A DNA stretch of 37,287 bases, from the IMG/VR virus record IMGVR_UViG_3300030110_000321, positions 1 through 37,287 of that record. One strand, written 5' to 3'. This stretch comes from a virus. Of the stretch, positions 1-8,065 are shown piece by piece; positions within the stretch are counted from its first letter, which is position 1; every line of letters starts with the position of its first letter. The notes beneath the pieces are model-generated. The model made no database searches, was not told the DNA's origin, and saw nothing but the letters and a program-made list of their open reading frames with translations. The translations under genes and the position numbers were made by a program.

Positions 1-98
1 AAGCATGACGTTAGCGGACACTATAGTTAACGTAGGTTGTATAGCTAGAGACTCAGTACAACATACTGGCACTGACATTATATTTCTTTCGGACACAG
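1..98. repeat. Terminal direct repeat, left copy (circular closure)
   Basis: These 98 bases are identical to 37189-37286; only the last base of the window (37287, A) differs from its counterpart at 99 (G). The repeat lies inside a tail gene whose frame continues across the join, so it is best read as the overlap left when a circular or circularly permuted genome is assembled. Closing it gives about 37,188 bp. Confidence 0.95.
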
Positions 99-817
99 GA
101 GTTAGAAGCTTAGGTAGGACAATTCAAGAAAAGTCTGTTCCTATGACGGATGTATCTAAAAACGTCAGGGACACTTTATTGCAAGATATAAGCGCAGAAG
201 CAACATTACCAATTAAATCAGCTTACAGTCCTGAAGAATCTTTTTATTTACTATTCCTACCTACTTCCAAAAAAGTATATTGTTTTGATACTAGAGCAGC
301 TTTGGAAGACGGCAGTTTAAGAGCAACTGTCTGGCCCGTAGCCACTACTATTTTAAGTGGGTTAAGAGCAAGTGATGGTACTCTTTATTTTGGAAATGTT
401 TCAGGAATTAACAAATACAATGATTATTTGGATAACACAAGCACTTATCGTTTAAAGTACTACACTAACCCTATGTCGTTTGGGGACGCAACAAGACTTA
501 AAATATTAAAGGAAATTTCATTAACAATAGTAGGTGGTCAAAACAGCACAGTAGCTATAAATTGGGGTTATGACCACACTGAGTCTTACAACAAACAAAC
601 ATTTACTTTAGCAAGTAGTAAAATAGCGGAATATGGAGTTTCCGAATACAACGTAAGTTCATCCGAATATAACAGTTCAATAATAATTGATACAGCTAGG
701 ATAAAACCAAATAAGTCTGGAAATATAGTTACTATTGGCGTTGAAGCAGTTATCAACCAAGGAGCTTTATCTCTTCAAGAGCTAAATACACAGGCACTAA
801 TAGGTAGAATGATATGA
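2..817 (+). CDS. Tail tube/nozzle-like structural protein, C-terminal part of a gene split by the window ends
   Basis: This is the 3' part of the gene that begins at 36476. Because 1-98 equals 37189-37286, the ATG at 5 corresponds to 37193, in frame with 36476, so it is an internal Met and not the start. The joined protein is about 509 residues. It is rich in beta-prone segments, as expected for a podovirus tail tubular protein B or nozzle component, and it directly follows a small adaptor-like protein (35823-36476) and precedes the fibre, the usual order for such tail genes. Its TGA overlaps the fibre ATG (ATGA at 814-817). The role is inferred mainly from position and size; no catalytic motif is visible. 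Confidence 0.75.
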   Translation, partial: SMTLADTIVNVGCIARDSVQHTGTDIIFLSDTGVRSLGRTIQEKSVPMTDVSKNVRDTLLQDISAEATLPIKSAYSPEESFYLLFLPTSKKVYCFDTRAALEDGSLRATVWPVATTILSGLRASDGTLYFGNVSGINKYNDYLDNTSTYRLKYYTNPMSFGDATRLKILKEISLTIVGGQNSTVAINWGYDHTESYNKQTFTLASSKIAEYGVSEYNVSSSEYNSSIIIDTARIKPNKSGNIVTIGVEAVINQGALSLQELNTQALIGRMI

Positions 818-3800
818 CAAACTATACAAAAGCTGTTGACTTTGCAGCTAAAGATTCTTTAACTACAGGAAATTCAGCAAAGATAGTTAAAGGGACTGAA
901 ATAGATACGGAGTTTAATGCCATATCTACAGCCATCGCAACTAAATCAAACATAGCTGGACCTACTTTTACAGGAACAGTAACAATACCAACTGCTACTA
1001 TTTCAACTGTTATTGTTCCGGATGCTTCAGACGGAGCTTCTATAGGTTCTAGTTCCTTAGAATTTAGTGATTTATATCTTGCTGATGGTGCGCTTATCTA
1101 TTTAGGGGACGATCAAGACACAACATTAACCCACGTTGCTGACACAGGTATACTTCTTAATTCAACCAGGCAACTACAGTTTGGAGATTCAGGAACTTAC
1201 ATACACCAAAGCGCAGACGGTGTGCTGGACCTTGTAGCGGACACAGAAATAGAAATTAATGCAACTACTATTGACATTAACGGTGCTGCTGACGTATCAG
1301 GAAATTTAGCTGTAGGAGGCAATCTTACAGTTACAGGCACAGCAACTATTGCTGGTAACTTAACATTTGGTGACGCTGCTTCAGACACAGTAGCGTTTAC
1401 TGCTGACGTTGCTTCTAACTTACTTCCAAGCGCAGACAATTCATACGACTTAGGTGCATCAGGGTCTGAGTGGAAGGATTTGTTTTTAGACGGAACAGCT
1501 CATATAGACACTTTGGACATAGACGAAAATGCTGCTATTGCTGGAACTTTAGCAGTCACAGGTGTTATTAGTCCTACAACTCATATAGATATGCCTGACA
1601 GTGCCAACATTAAACTAGGTGCTGCTGACGATCTACAAATGTACCATGATGGTTCTCATTCTTATATTACTAACGCTACTGGTACAATGAAGATTGCTAC
1701 CGAAACTAGTGGTATAGCAGTTACAATAGGACACACAACTTCAGAAACTACCGTAGCTGATAATCTTACAGTCACTGGAGATACTTCCATTGGAGGAAAC
1801 CTGACTGTAACTGGAACTACTTCTTTTTCCGGAAATCAAACTTTTGGTAACGCAGCAAGCGACACTGTTACTTTTTCTGCTGATATTGCTTCAGATTTAC
1901 TTCCTAGTGCTGATGGAACTCACGATTTGGGAGCTTCCGGTGCTGAATGGGAAGACTTGTTTATAGACGGAACTGCAAACATAGACAGTTTAGTGGCCGA
2001 CACAGCGGACATTAATGGAGGTACAGTAGACGGAGCAATAATAGGTGGAGCTAGTGCAGCAGCAGGAACATTTACTACTATATCTGGAACTACTGTTACA
2101 GCTAGTACTAGCTTAAAAACTCCTTTAATTGAATACACAGACGGTGACGATGCAATTACTATTGCTGACGGTGGTGGAGTTACTATTGCTGATTTGACTG
2201 CAACAACTGCTGACATTAACGGTGGAACAATAGACGGAACAGTTATTGGAGGAGCCAGTGCTGCTGCTGGTACATTTGCAGCTATAACTGGAACTACAGG
2301 AACATTTTCATCAAATGTGACTATTAGTACAGCGGATAATACAGATACTTTGACGCTTACTAGTACTGATGCTGATGCAAGTGTTGGCCCTACTCTTGCT
2401 TTGTACAGAAACTCATCTAGCCCTGCTGATTCAGATATAATTGGTTCTATAGATTTTGATGGTAGAAATGATAATTCACAAGATGTTCAGTATTCAAGAA
2501 TAATTTCTCAAATAGTAGATGCAAGTGATGGAGCAGAAGATGCTACTCTTTATGTACAAACAATAGCTGGTGGAACAAATCAAGATAGAATAACTATTAA
2601 ATCATCTGAAACTGTTTTTAATGAAGATTCAAATAACCTAGATTTCCGTGTTGAGTCTGATGGCAACGCTAATCGTTTATTTGTAGATGCAGGTCAAGAT
2701 AAAGTTCTTTTTGGAACTACAGCATCTAGGGCTATGTCAGGAGTAACTCCTTCAATATTTCAAGAAGGAACAAGTTATGATTTAGCCAGTTTAGGTTTAG
2801 TATCTAATACTAATGCTGCAAACGGAGCTTATTTGATGTTAGGAACTTCCAGAGGAACATCTAATGGCTCAAGTACCGTAGTTCAAGATAATGATGAGCT
2901 TGGTGGTATTTTCTGGCATGGAGCAGACGGTACTGATATTGCTTCTGCTGCTGGTTATATAACTGTAAACATAGACGGTACACCCGGATCAAATGATATG
3001 CCGGGAAGTATGCACTTTGCTACAACAGCAGATGGGGCTAGTTCTGCAACAGAAAGGATGCGGATTGACAGTTCAGGTAGAATTATAATTGGCACATCTA
3101 CTGCTAATGGTCATGTAAGTATTGATCCAGCAGACGGTGTAGCTGATGAGGCTTATGCTCTGTTTGTTCGTAATAACGAAGCTACGGACGGTAGAAACTA
3201 TGGATTAACAGTTCGTGCTGGCAGCACATCTGCTGATGAATCTTTTAGTGTTCGTGACCATGCAAATGCTTCAACGTATTTTAAGGTTCGTGGGGATGGA
3301 AATGTAGGAATTGGCGTTGCGGCTCCTACTTTAACTCTTCAAACTAACACTAGCGCAACAGGAAGTTTACCGACTGACGGAACAGTTGGCGTAACTACAG
3401 CTAATTCTAACATTATTATCGGAGCGCATAACGAATCCAATTCAGCAACTTACTCGGGAATTGCGTTAGAAACTAGAACCACTGGAGCTTCAAGATGGCT
3501 AATTGCTAATGAGTGGAAATCTACTTATTTAGGCGATTTGGTTTTTGCAACAAGATCAGGTGGGTCTGCAAGCTCACCTAGATTACGCATGTCTAATTCT
3601 GAATTGTCAGTTTATCCCGCAACTGGAAACAGTCAAACTGGTGCAATAGATATATACGGAACTAACGGATCTAGTTTTGGTGGGTCAGTAATAGCTCGGA
3701 GTAGAATTGCAAGCACTACTGACGGTACGGCTTACGGTTCATATCAGTCATTCTGGACAACAAATACATCTAACGTATTAACAGAAGCTATGCGTATTAA

Positions 3801-4440
3801 CGACGATCAGCGTGTAATGATAGGCCAAACTAGCCCCGGTGTTTCAGGATTTACTAGTGCAAAATTTACTGTTGGTCAATCCGTAGCTGATTATGGAGTC
3901 GCTCTTATAAATACAAACGCCAGTGATCCTTATGGTTATATTGTAAAATATACTGCGGATGTTCCAAATGATACTAGTCATGTATTTTATTTAGGTGGGG
4001 ATGATTCAGCTTGGAGATTTTATGCTGCATCTAATGGAGATGTTTTTACTGTATCAGGAACTGATATACAGGCTATTTCCGATAAACGATTAAAAGAAAA
4101 TACTGCTGATTTTACTGATGGTTTAAAAGTTTTAAATACTTTAAACCCCGTAACTTACACTTGGAAAGAAGGGCAGGGTCAAGATAAAACAGGTACTCAG
4201 TACGGTTTTCTTGCTCAAGACATAGAAGCGTCTAGTGAAGTTAAAGCTAATATGAATTTGTTTAGTAAAAAAACTTTAGGAACAGATCCTACTTTTCCGA
4301 AGAAAGATTTAATTGATGATGATATTGAGTACGCATCTCAGTTAGCAGCTAAAGATGCTTTGTACATTTCTGCTATACAAGAATTAAGTAAAGAAATTGA
4401 AACATTAAAAGCTGAAGTTAAAGCACTAAAGGAGGCTTAA
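814..4440 (+). CDS. Tail fibre/spike with C-terminal peptidase S74 chaperone domain
   Basis: A 1208-residue Thr/Ser/Gly/Asp-rich beta-structured protein. The N-terminal third carries repeated modules of the type NLTVTGT...FGxAASDTV...DLGASGxEW.DLF.DGTA, followed by two copies of a module ending GGASAAAGTF. The C-terminus is an intramolecular chaperone (peptidase S74): SDKRLKEN begins at Ser1089, with the Ser and the following Lys residues placed for the Ser/Lys self-cleavage known in the family, followed by LNPVTYTWKEG and YGFLAQDIE. A terminal coiled coil covers about residues 1175-1208. In the family the chaperone drives trimerisation and is then released. Receptor binding is inferred. It is coupled to the tail gene upstream through ATGA. 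Confidence 0.9.
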   Translation: MTNYTKAVDFAAKDSLTTGNSAKIVKGTEIDTEFNAISTAIATKSNIAGPTFTGTVTIPTATISTVIVPDASDGASIGSSSLEFSDLYLADGALIYLGDDQDTTLTHVADTGILLNSTRQLQFGDSGTYIHQSADGVLDLVADTEIEINATTIDINGAADVSGNLAVGGNLTVTGTATIAGNLTFGDAASDTVAFTADVASNLLPSADNSYDLGASGSEWKDLFLDGTAHIDTLDIDENAAIAGTLAVTGVISPTTHIDMPDSANIKLGAADDLQMYHDGSHSYITNATGTMKIATETSGIAVTIGHTTSETTVADNLTVTGDTSIGGNLTVTGTTSFSGNQTFGNAASDTVTFSADIASDLLPSADGTHDLGASGAEWEDLFIDGTANIDSLVADTADINGGTVDGAIIGGASAAAGTFTTISGTTVTASTSLKTPLIEYTDGDDAITIADGGGVTIADLTATTADINGGTIDGTVIGGASAAAGTFAAITGTTGTFSSNVTISTADNTDTLTLTSTDADASVGPTLALYRNSSSPADSDIIGSIDFDGRNDNSQDVQYSRIISQIVDASDGAEDATLYVQTIAGGTNQDRITIKSSETVFNEDSNNLDFRVESDGNANRLFVDAGQDKVLFGTTASRAMSGVTPSIFQEGTSYDLASLGLVSNTNAANGAYLMLGTSRGTSNGSSTVVQDNDELGGIFWHGADGTDIASAAGYITVNIDGTPGSNDMPGSMHFATTADGASSATERMRIDSSGRIIIGTSTANGHVSIDPADGVADEAYALFVRNNEATDGRNYGLTVRAGSTSADESFSVRDHANASTYFKVRGDGNVGIGVAAPTLTLQTNTSATGSLPTDGTVGVTTANSNIIIGAHNESNSATYSGIALETRTTGASRWLIANEWKSTYLGDLVFATRSGGSASSPRLRMSNSELSVYPATGNSQTGAIDIYGTNGSSFGGSVIARSRIASTTDGTAYGSYQSFWTTNTSNVLTEAMRINDDQRVMIGQTSPGVSGFTSAKFTVGQSVADYGVALINTNASDPYGYIVKYTADVPNDTSHVFYLGGDDSAWRFYAASNGDVFTVSGTDIQAISDKRLKENTADFTDGLKVLNTLNPVTYTWKEGQGQDKTGTQYGFLAQDIEASSEVKANMNLFSKKTLGTDPTFPKKDLIDDDIEYASQLAAKDALYISAIQELSKEIETLKAEVKALKEA
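1315..1518 (+). repeat. Fibre internal repeat, unit 1
   Basis: About 200 bp within the fibre gene encode a module also present at 1793-1992. The proteins match strongly (both contain DLGAS and DLF.DGTA) while many third-codon positions differ, so this is an old duplication kept at protein level. Confidence 0.75.
1793..1992 (+). repeat. Fibre internal repeat, unit 2
   Basis: Second copy of the 1315-1518 module. A shorter related pair follows: ADINGGTVDG...GGASAAAGTF around 2010-2110 and ADINGGTIDG...GGASAAAGTF around 2212-2300. Confidence 0.75.
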
Positions 4441-4441
4441 A

Positions 4442-4756
4442 ATGGCAGCAACATGGACAGTGACTGATACAAAAAGAGTTGTATCTTTAAATTCAAAAGA
4501 AGATGTAATTAGTTCTCTTCATTGGACTTGTACGGATAATGATGGAGATCATGCGGGCAGCGCGTATGGCTCAGTAGGCTTAGATACTTCGGATCTTAGT
4601 AGTTTTACAGCTTTTGCAGATGTAACAGCCGACAAAGCTGTTGAATGGCTTAAAGATGCTTTAGGAGAAGAAGAAGTAAAAAGCACTGAAGAATCTGTAG
4701 CTTCTCAAATAGAATATTCTAAAAACCCAAAAAGTAAAACAGGAGTACCTTGGTAG
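4442..4756 (+). CDS. Small conserved phage protein of unknown function (DUF7936-like)
   Basis: A 104-residue protein beginning one base after the fibre stop. The pattern WTVTDTKR...LHWTCTDNDGD...GSVGLDTSDLSSFTAF and a final GVPW is one I recall from many marine phages next to tail-fibre or lysis genes, probably the family called DUF7936; that assignment is from memory. It has no signal peptide, membrane segment or metal motif. A fibre-associated or structural role is plausible from position only. Its TAG overlaps the GTG start of the next gene (TAGTG). Confidence 0.75.
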   Translation: MAATWTVTDTKRVVSLNSKEDVISSLHWTCTDNDGDHAGSAYGSVGLDTSDLSSFTAFADVTADKAVEWLKDALGEEEVKSTEESVASQIEYSKNPKSKTGVPW

Positions 4757-4920
4757 TGGAAATAATATTAGACATATTCAACATTGTAACAGCAGCAGTA
4801 GCTTTAGCTTCAGCAGTTGCAGCAGTAACCCCTACACCTAAAGACGACGAATGGGTTGCCAAAGGTTACAAATTTCTTGATATGATTGCGCTTAACGTAG
4901 GTTTAGCAAAGGATAAATAA
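4756..4920 (+). CDS. 54-residue small membrane protein with GTG start (lysis-cluster candidate)
   Basis: A GTG at 4756 overlaps the previous stop (TAGTG) and the frame stays open to TAA at 4918-4920, which overlaps the next ATG (TAATG). The product begins VEIILDIFNIVTAAVALASA: an N-terminal hydrophobic Ala/Val stretch (about residues 3-25), then TPTPKDDEW and an amphipathic tail ending LNVGLAKDK. Coupling at both ends, the membrane segment and the place before a holin-like gene make it a credible real gene in a lysis cluster. It could be a holin partner or antiholin, or a membrane protein with another job. Size filters and the GTG start would make annotation software miss it. Confidence 0.7.
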   Translation: MEIILDIFNIVTAAVALASAVAAVTPTPKDDEWVAKGYKFLDMIALNVGLAKDK

Positions 4921-5111
4921 TGTCATTGGACGCAGAAGCAGTTAAGTCGGGAGTGGACGTATTGGCAGTCTCTACTACTGCTTCAGCGTTAATGGGATGG
5001 TTGCCTCCTTTGGCAGCTTTAGCAACATTAGTATGGACTAGTATCCGTATATATGAAACACAAACTATAAGGAGTTTTTTGAAGAAAGATGAAGATGAGG
5101 ATAATACTTAG
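4920..5111 (+). CDS. Holin-like small membrane protein
   Basis: A 63-residue protein: an N-terminal region (about 1-22), one strong hydrophobic segment (GWLPPLAALATLVWTSIRI, about 26-44), and a highly charged tail ending KKDEDEDNT. Short length, a single membrane span and a charged C-terminus fit a T7-type class II holin, and I recall similar proteins annotated as holins in cyanophages. Holins make the inner-membrane lesions that release or activate endolysin. It overlaps the following lipoprotein gene by 23 bp and is translationally coupled to the gene before it. A second holin candidate lies at 33353-33700, so which one times lysis is unclear. Confidence 0.65.
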   Translation: MSLDAEAVKSGVDVLAVSTTASALMGWLPPLAALATLVWTSIRIYETQTIRSFLKKDEDEDNT

Positions 5112-5364
5112 TTTACTTTTAGCATTGTTTATAAGTGGCTGTGCTACGACAGTTGAACCTTTAAATTATTTTCAGCATCCTTTGGAAGAAGAACGGTTTA
5201 AAATACACAAGGAATGTTTAGTCAATCCTGATTACTTTGGTTATACAATGAGCAGAATGGAATATAGTTTTTTTAGATCAAATGGTTTTGAAATTAGACC
5301 TACACCGGGAAGTTATTGCTACACAGTTAGCAGGGAACTGGTGTTTGGGAATAAGGTAGGATAG
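5089..5364 (+). CDS. Small predicted lipoprotein (spanin-like position)
   Basis: A 91-residue protein with a classical lipoprotein signal: basic MKMR, a hydrophobic core, then the lipobox LFISGC with the lipidated Cys at residue 18. The mature part has two further Cys residues but no clear Pro-rich region. Its place directly after a holin-like gene, overlapping it by 23 bp, is where an outer-membrane spanin is often found. The mature domain is not recognisably a spanin, so the role is inferred from position and lipobox only. A second in-frame ATG lies two codons downstream and would give nearly the same signal. Confidence 0.65.
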   Translation: MKMRIILSLLLALFISGCATTVEPLNYFQHPLEEERFKIHKECLVNPDYFGYTMSRMEYSFFRSNGFEIRPTPGSYCYTVSRELVFGNKVG

Positions 5365-5368
5365 AGAT

Positions 5369-6691
5369 ATGTCTGAAGTTGATTTTAAAGATCCTAGTTC
5401 TTGGGATTATGGAAATATATTTAAAGGTTTATTTGGAACAGGAGCTACCTACGCTGCTGTAGACGATATTTTAAACAGGTTAACTAGTGCTGGTCAGGGA
5501 TTATCTGAAGAATTTCCAAAGATAGGCATTGAAGCAGCAAATAGAGCAGCTTTTAAACCATTTACTGTAACCACTGGAACTGGTGGAGTTGGCACTACTC
5601 CTGAAGGTGGGATTAATCTTCAATTAGGAGGTCAAGGAGCAGGACAAACACAAGCTATACAAAATATACTAGGTGGTATGTTAGGTGGTTTTCAGTCTGA
5701 TCCTACTGCTGGAGCTGCTAATTTACTAGGAGACACTGCATTTGGCGGTGCACAGAATTTCTTAGGTTCAGCAATGACTGATCCATCCGGAGGAATGATT
5801 GGAAGGTCAGGACAAGCAGCTTTAACAGGAGCAGGTAACTTATTACAAAATATAGGTGTTGACCCTACTGGTGGAATGGCTGGTGGAATTAGAGACACAG
5901 CGTTAGGAAACGTAGGAAATTTAATTGGTTCTGCGTTAGGAGACAGAGCTGCAAGAGAAAGTGATATATACAACAGAATTAGAGCTATACAGTCTCCGGA
6001 AGAACAAAGACAGCGTGAAGCATTAAACGATCAGTTATTAAGTCAAGGAAGACTAGATTTAATGACTTCAGCTTACGGAGGTAGTCCAGAACAGTTTGCT
6101 ATGGACAAAGCTAGAGCGGAGGCTATGAACCAAGCAGCTTTGTCAGCAATGAATCAAGCAGGGACTGAAAGAGACAGAGACTTGGGAATGGCCAGCAGCT
6201 TGTACGGCTTAGGTGCAGGAGCAGCAGGTCTTCCAACACAGTTACAAGCAGCGGACGCAGGGCTAGCTAGTAACTTATTTGGCATGGGAACTCAAGCTCA
6301 GTTTATACCACAACAGTTAGCCCAAGGAAACTTAGGATTATCAACAGGAATGTTTGGATTAGGTTCTCAAGCTAGACAATTACCTACACAACTACAAGGT
6401 ATGCAGGGGCAAAACATAGCTCAAATGATGGGTTTACAGTACTTACCGGAACAACAAATGTTAGACGCTCTTGGAGCAGGAACTAATGTAGCTTCCATAG
6501 CTGACTTGGGTAGAAGACAAGGTGCTGGTCTGTTTGATGAATCAGCGGGTGCAGGTCTTGAAGCATTAATGAACACTGAACTAGCTAAAGCTGACATGCT
6601 TAAATCTATTTACTCCGGAGCTTTAGGCGGCGGTGGTGACGAAGGTGGTAGTTGGTTTGGTGATATAATCAGTGGAATATTTGGAGATTAA
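5369..6691 (+). CDS. Gly/Ala/Gln-rich virion-associated protein, ejection-protein candidate
   Basis: A 440-residue protein dominated by Gly, Ala, Gln and Leu. Residues about 75-200 are a low-complexity region with recurring GG, GAxNLL and DPTGGM motifs. Residues about 210-270 are a charged helical segment (SPEEQRQREALNDQLL). After that come repeated short elements, LPTQLQ twice and FGMGTQA/FGLGSQA. The end is GGGGDEGGSWFGDIISGIFGD. No enzyme motif is seen. It opens a block of four large genes between the lysis-like cluster and the lytic transglycosylase, where podoviruses keep internal virion proteins ejected into the host. That role is inferred. Confidence 0.6.
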   Translation: MSEVDFKDPSSWDYGNIFKGLFGTGATYAAVDDILNRLTSAGQGLSEEFPKIGIEAANRAAFKPFTVTTGTGGVGTTPEGGINLQLGGQGAGQTQAIQNILGGMLGGFQSDPTAGAANLLGDTAFGGAQNFLGSAMTDPSGGMIGRSGQAALTGAGNLLQNIGVDPTGGMAGGIRDTALGNVGNLIGSALGDRAARESDIYNRIRAIQSPEEQRQREALNDQLLSQGRLDLMTSAYGGSPEQFAMDKARAEAMNQAALSAMNQAGTERDRDLGMASSLYGLGAGAAGLPTQLQAADAGLASNLFGMGTQAQFIPQQLAQGNLGLSTGMFGLGSQARQLPTQLQGMQGQNIAQMMGLQYLPEQQMLDALGAGTNVASIADLGRRQGAGLFDESAGAGLEALMNTELAKADMLKSIYSGALGGGGDEGGSWFGDIISGIFGD

Positions 6692-6696
6692 AGCAA

Positions 6697-8052
6697 ATGG
6701 CTAAATTAAGTTCTGGAACATTGGAAGCCATAAGAAACTTTGGCAGAGGAGGAGGAATGTTAACTGGCTCCGGGCAAGGCTTGGCTCCAGTTGATCCTAT
6801 GATGCAGTTAGGGAAAAGTTTTGGTGGTTCTCTTAAAAAAACTTTAGGAGGACTTACTGGAAGAGACTTTAGAAATCCTATTGAAAAATATAGAGATCAG
6901 TTAGCTGGTATTGCTAATGATGCTAAAATAGGAACTATAACTCCAGACGAAGAACAAACTCAAATATTAAGATTAAATTTACAATTAGCAGCAAACAGAG
7001 GAGACAGAGCTGCACTGGCTCAAGCTACAAAAGCAATACAATTACACGAAGCAAATTTAAGACAAAAAAGAGCGGATGAAGACGCATTTAAAGTTGCTGA
7101 AAACGAACAAGCTATAACTAGTATATTATTTAAATCTAACGATCCTTATGGTGCAGCAACAAGACAAGAAATAGGAGAATTTGCGTTAAAGAATAAAGTA
7201 ACAGCTCAATCAGTAACTAATGCTTATGAAGCTTTAGAATCTACTTTAGGAACTAGTAATGACCCACAAAACTTTTCAAGAATTGGAGTAGTTCAAGATA
7301 AAAATGGAGTTGAATTTTCAGTTACTCAAAATAAAAGTAAACCTACTGAATTAACATACACAAGAATTGGGCCTCCACCGGAAGATTGGGAAGGAGGAGA
7401 ATACAGTAATCCTATAGGAAAACCTGAGGAAATTGATTTTGTTAGTACTACAACTGGATTAACAGGTAAAGAAACTCAAGAAGGTAGGATAGATCTGGCT
7501 AATAAACAAGATGCTTTAAGAAAAGAGGCAGAAAAATTAACAACATTTAGAAATATTAGACAAGCTAATCGAGATGAAGCTTTAACTGTAGCTAAAACAA
7601 TTACTCAAGCTACTGATATGTTAACAATTTTAGATGAGCTGGAAAGAGTAGGAGCTAATACAGCAGGGTTAACGCAAAAAGCTTTGTTAGCACTGGAAAG
7701 AACCTTTGGAATAAGTGATCCTACTACTATTAATTTACAACTCTTTGATTCAAAAAGTAAAAACATGATTAAAATAAGTTTACAGGGTTTTACAAATCCA
7801 ACGGAAGGTGAACGAGATTTTGCTAAACTTATAAATCCAAGAATAGACGCTTCTACTGCTACAAATAGAGCATTATTAAACGATATTCTTAAATACGCTA
7901 AATTAGCAAGAAGCAGAATAGACCATGTTTTAAATTTTAGAGATGAGGCTGCTAGTTTAGACGCTTATGACGATTATCTTTTAAGAGAAAAATTAGCAAC
8001 TGAAGCAAGTAAACGAGGCTCTGGTAATTTTAGAGCACCCGCTAGAAACTAG
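6697..8052 (+). CDS. Predicted internal virion protein (unknown function)
   Basis: A 451-residue, mostly helical, charged protein. It starts with a Gly-rich stretch (NFGRGGGMLTGSGQGL), then long alpha-helical segments with many Lys, Glu, Gln and Ala residues (about 60-190 and 260-440) and a short beta-rich middle section. No signal peptide, membrane segment or catalytic motif is evident. It begins five bases after the preceding gene and precedes the 669-residue gene with 13 bases between. Helical ejection or scaffold-like core protein is the best guess from context; I do not recognise the family. Confidence 0.6.
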   Translation: MAKLSSGTLEAIRNFGRGGGMLTGSGQGLAPVDPMMQLGKSFGGSLKKTLGGLTGRDFRNPIEKYRDQLAGIANDAKIGTITPDEEQTQILRLNLQLAANRGDRAALAQATKAIQLHEANLRQKRADEDAFKVAENEQAITSILFKSNDPYGAATRQEIGEFALKNKVTAQSVTNAYEALESTLGTSNDPQNFSRIGVVQDKNGVEFSVTQNKSKPTELTYTRIGPPPEDWEGGEYSNPIGKPEEIDFVSTTTGLTGKETQEGRIDLANKQDALRKEAEKLTTFRNIRQANRDEALTVAKTITQATDMLTILDELERVGANTAGLTQKALLALERTFGISDPTTINLQLFDSKSKNMIKISLQGFTNPTEGERDFAKLINPRIDASTATNRALLNDILKYAKLARSRIDHVLNFRDEAASLDAYDDYLLREKLATEASKRGSGNFRAPARN

Positions 8053-8065
8053 TTAAGAGTAGAAA

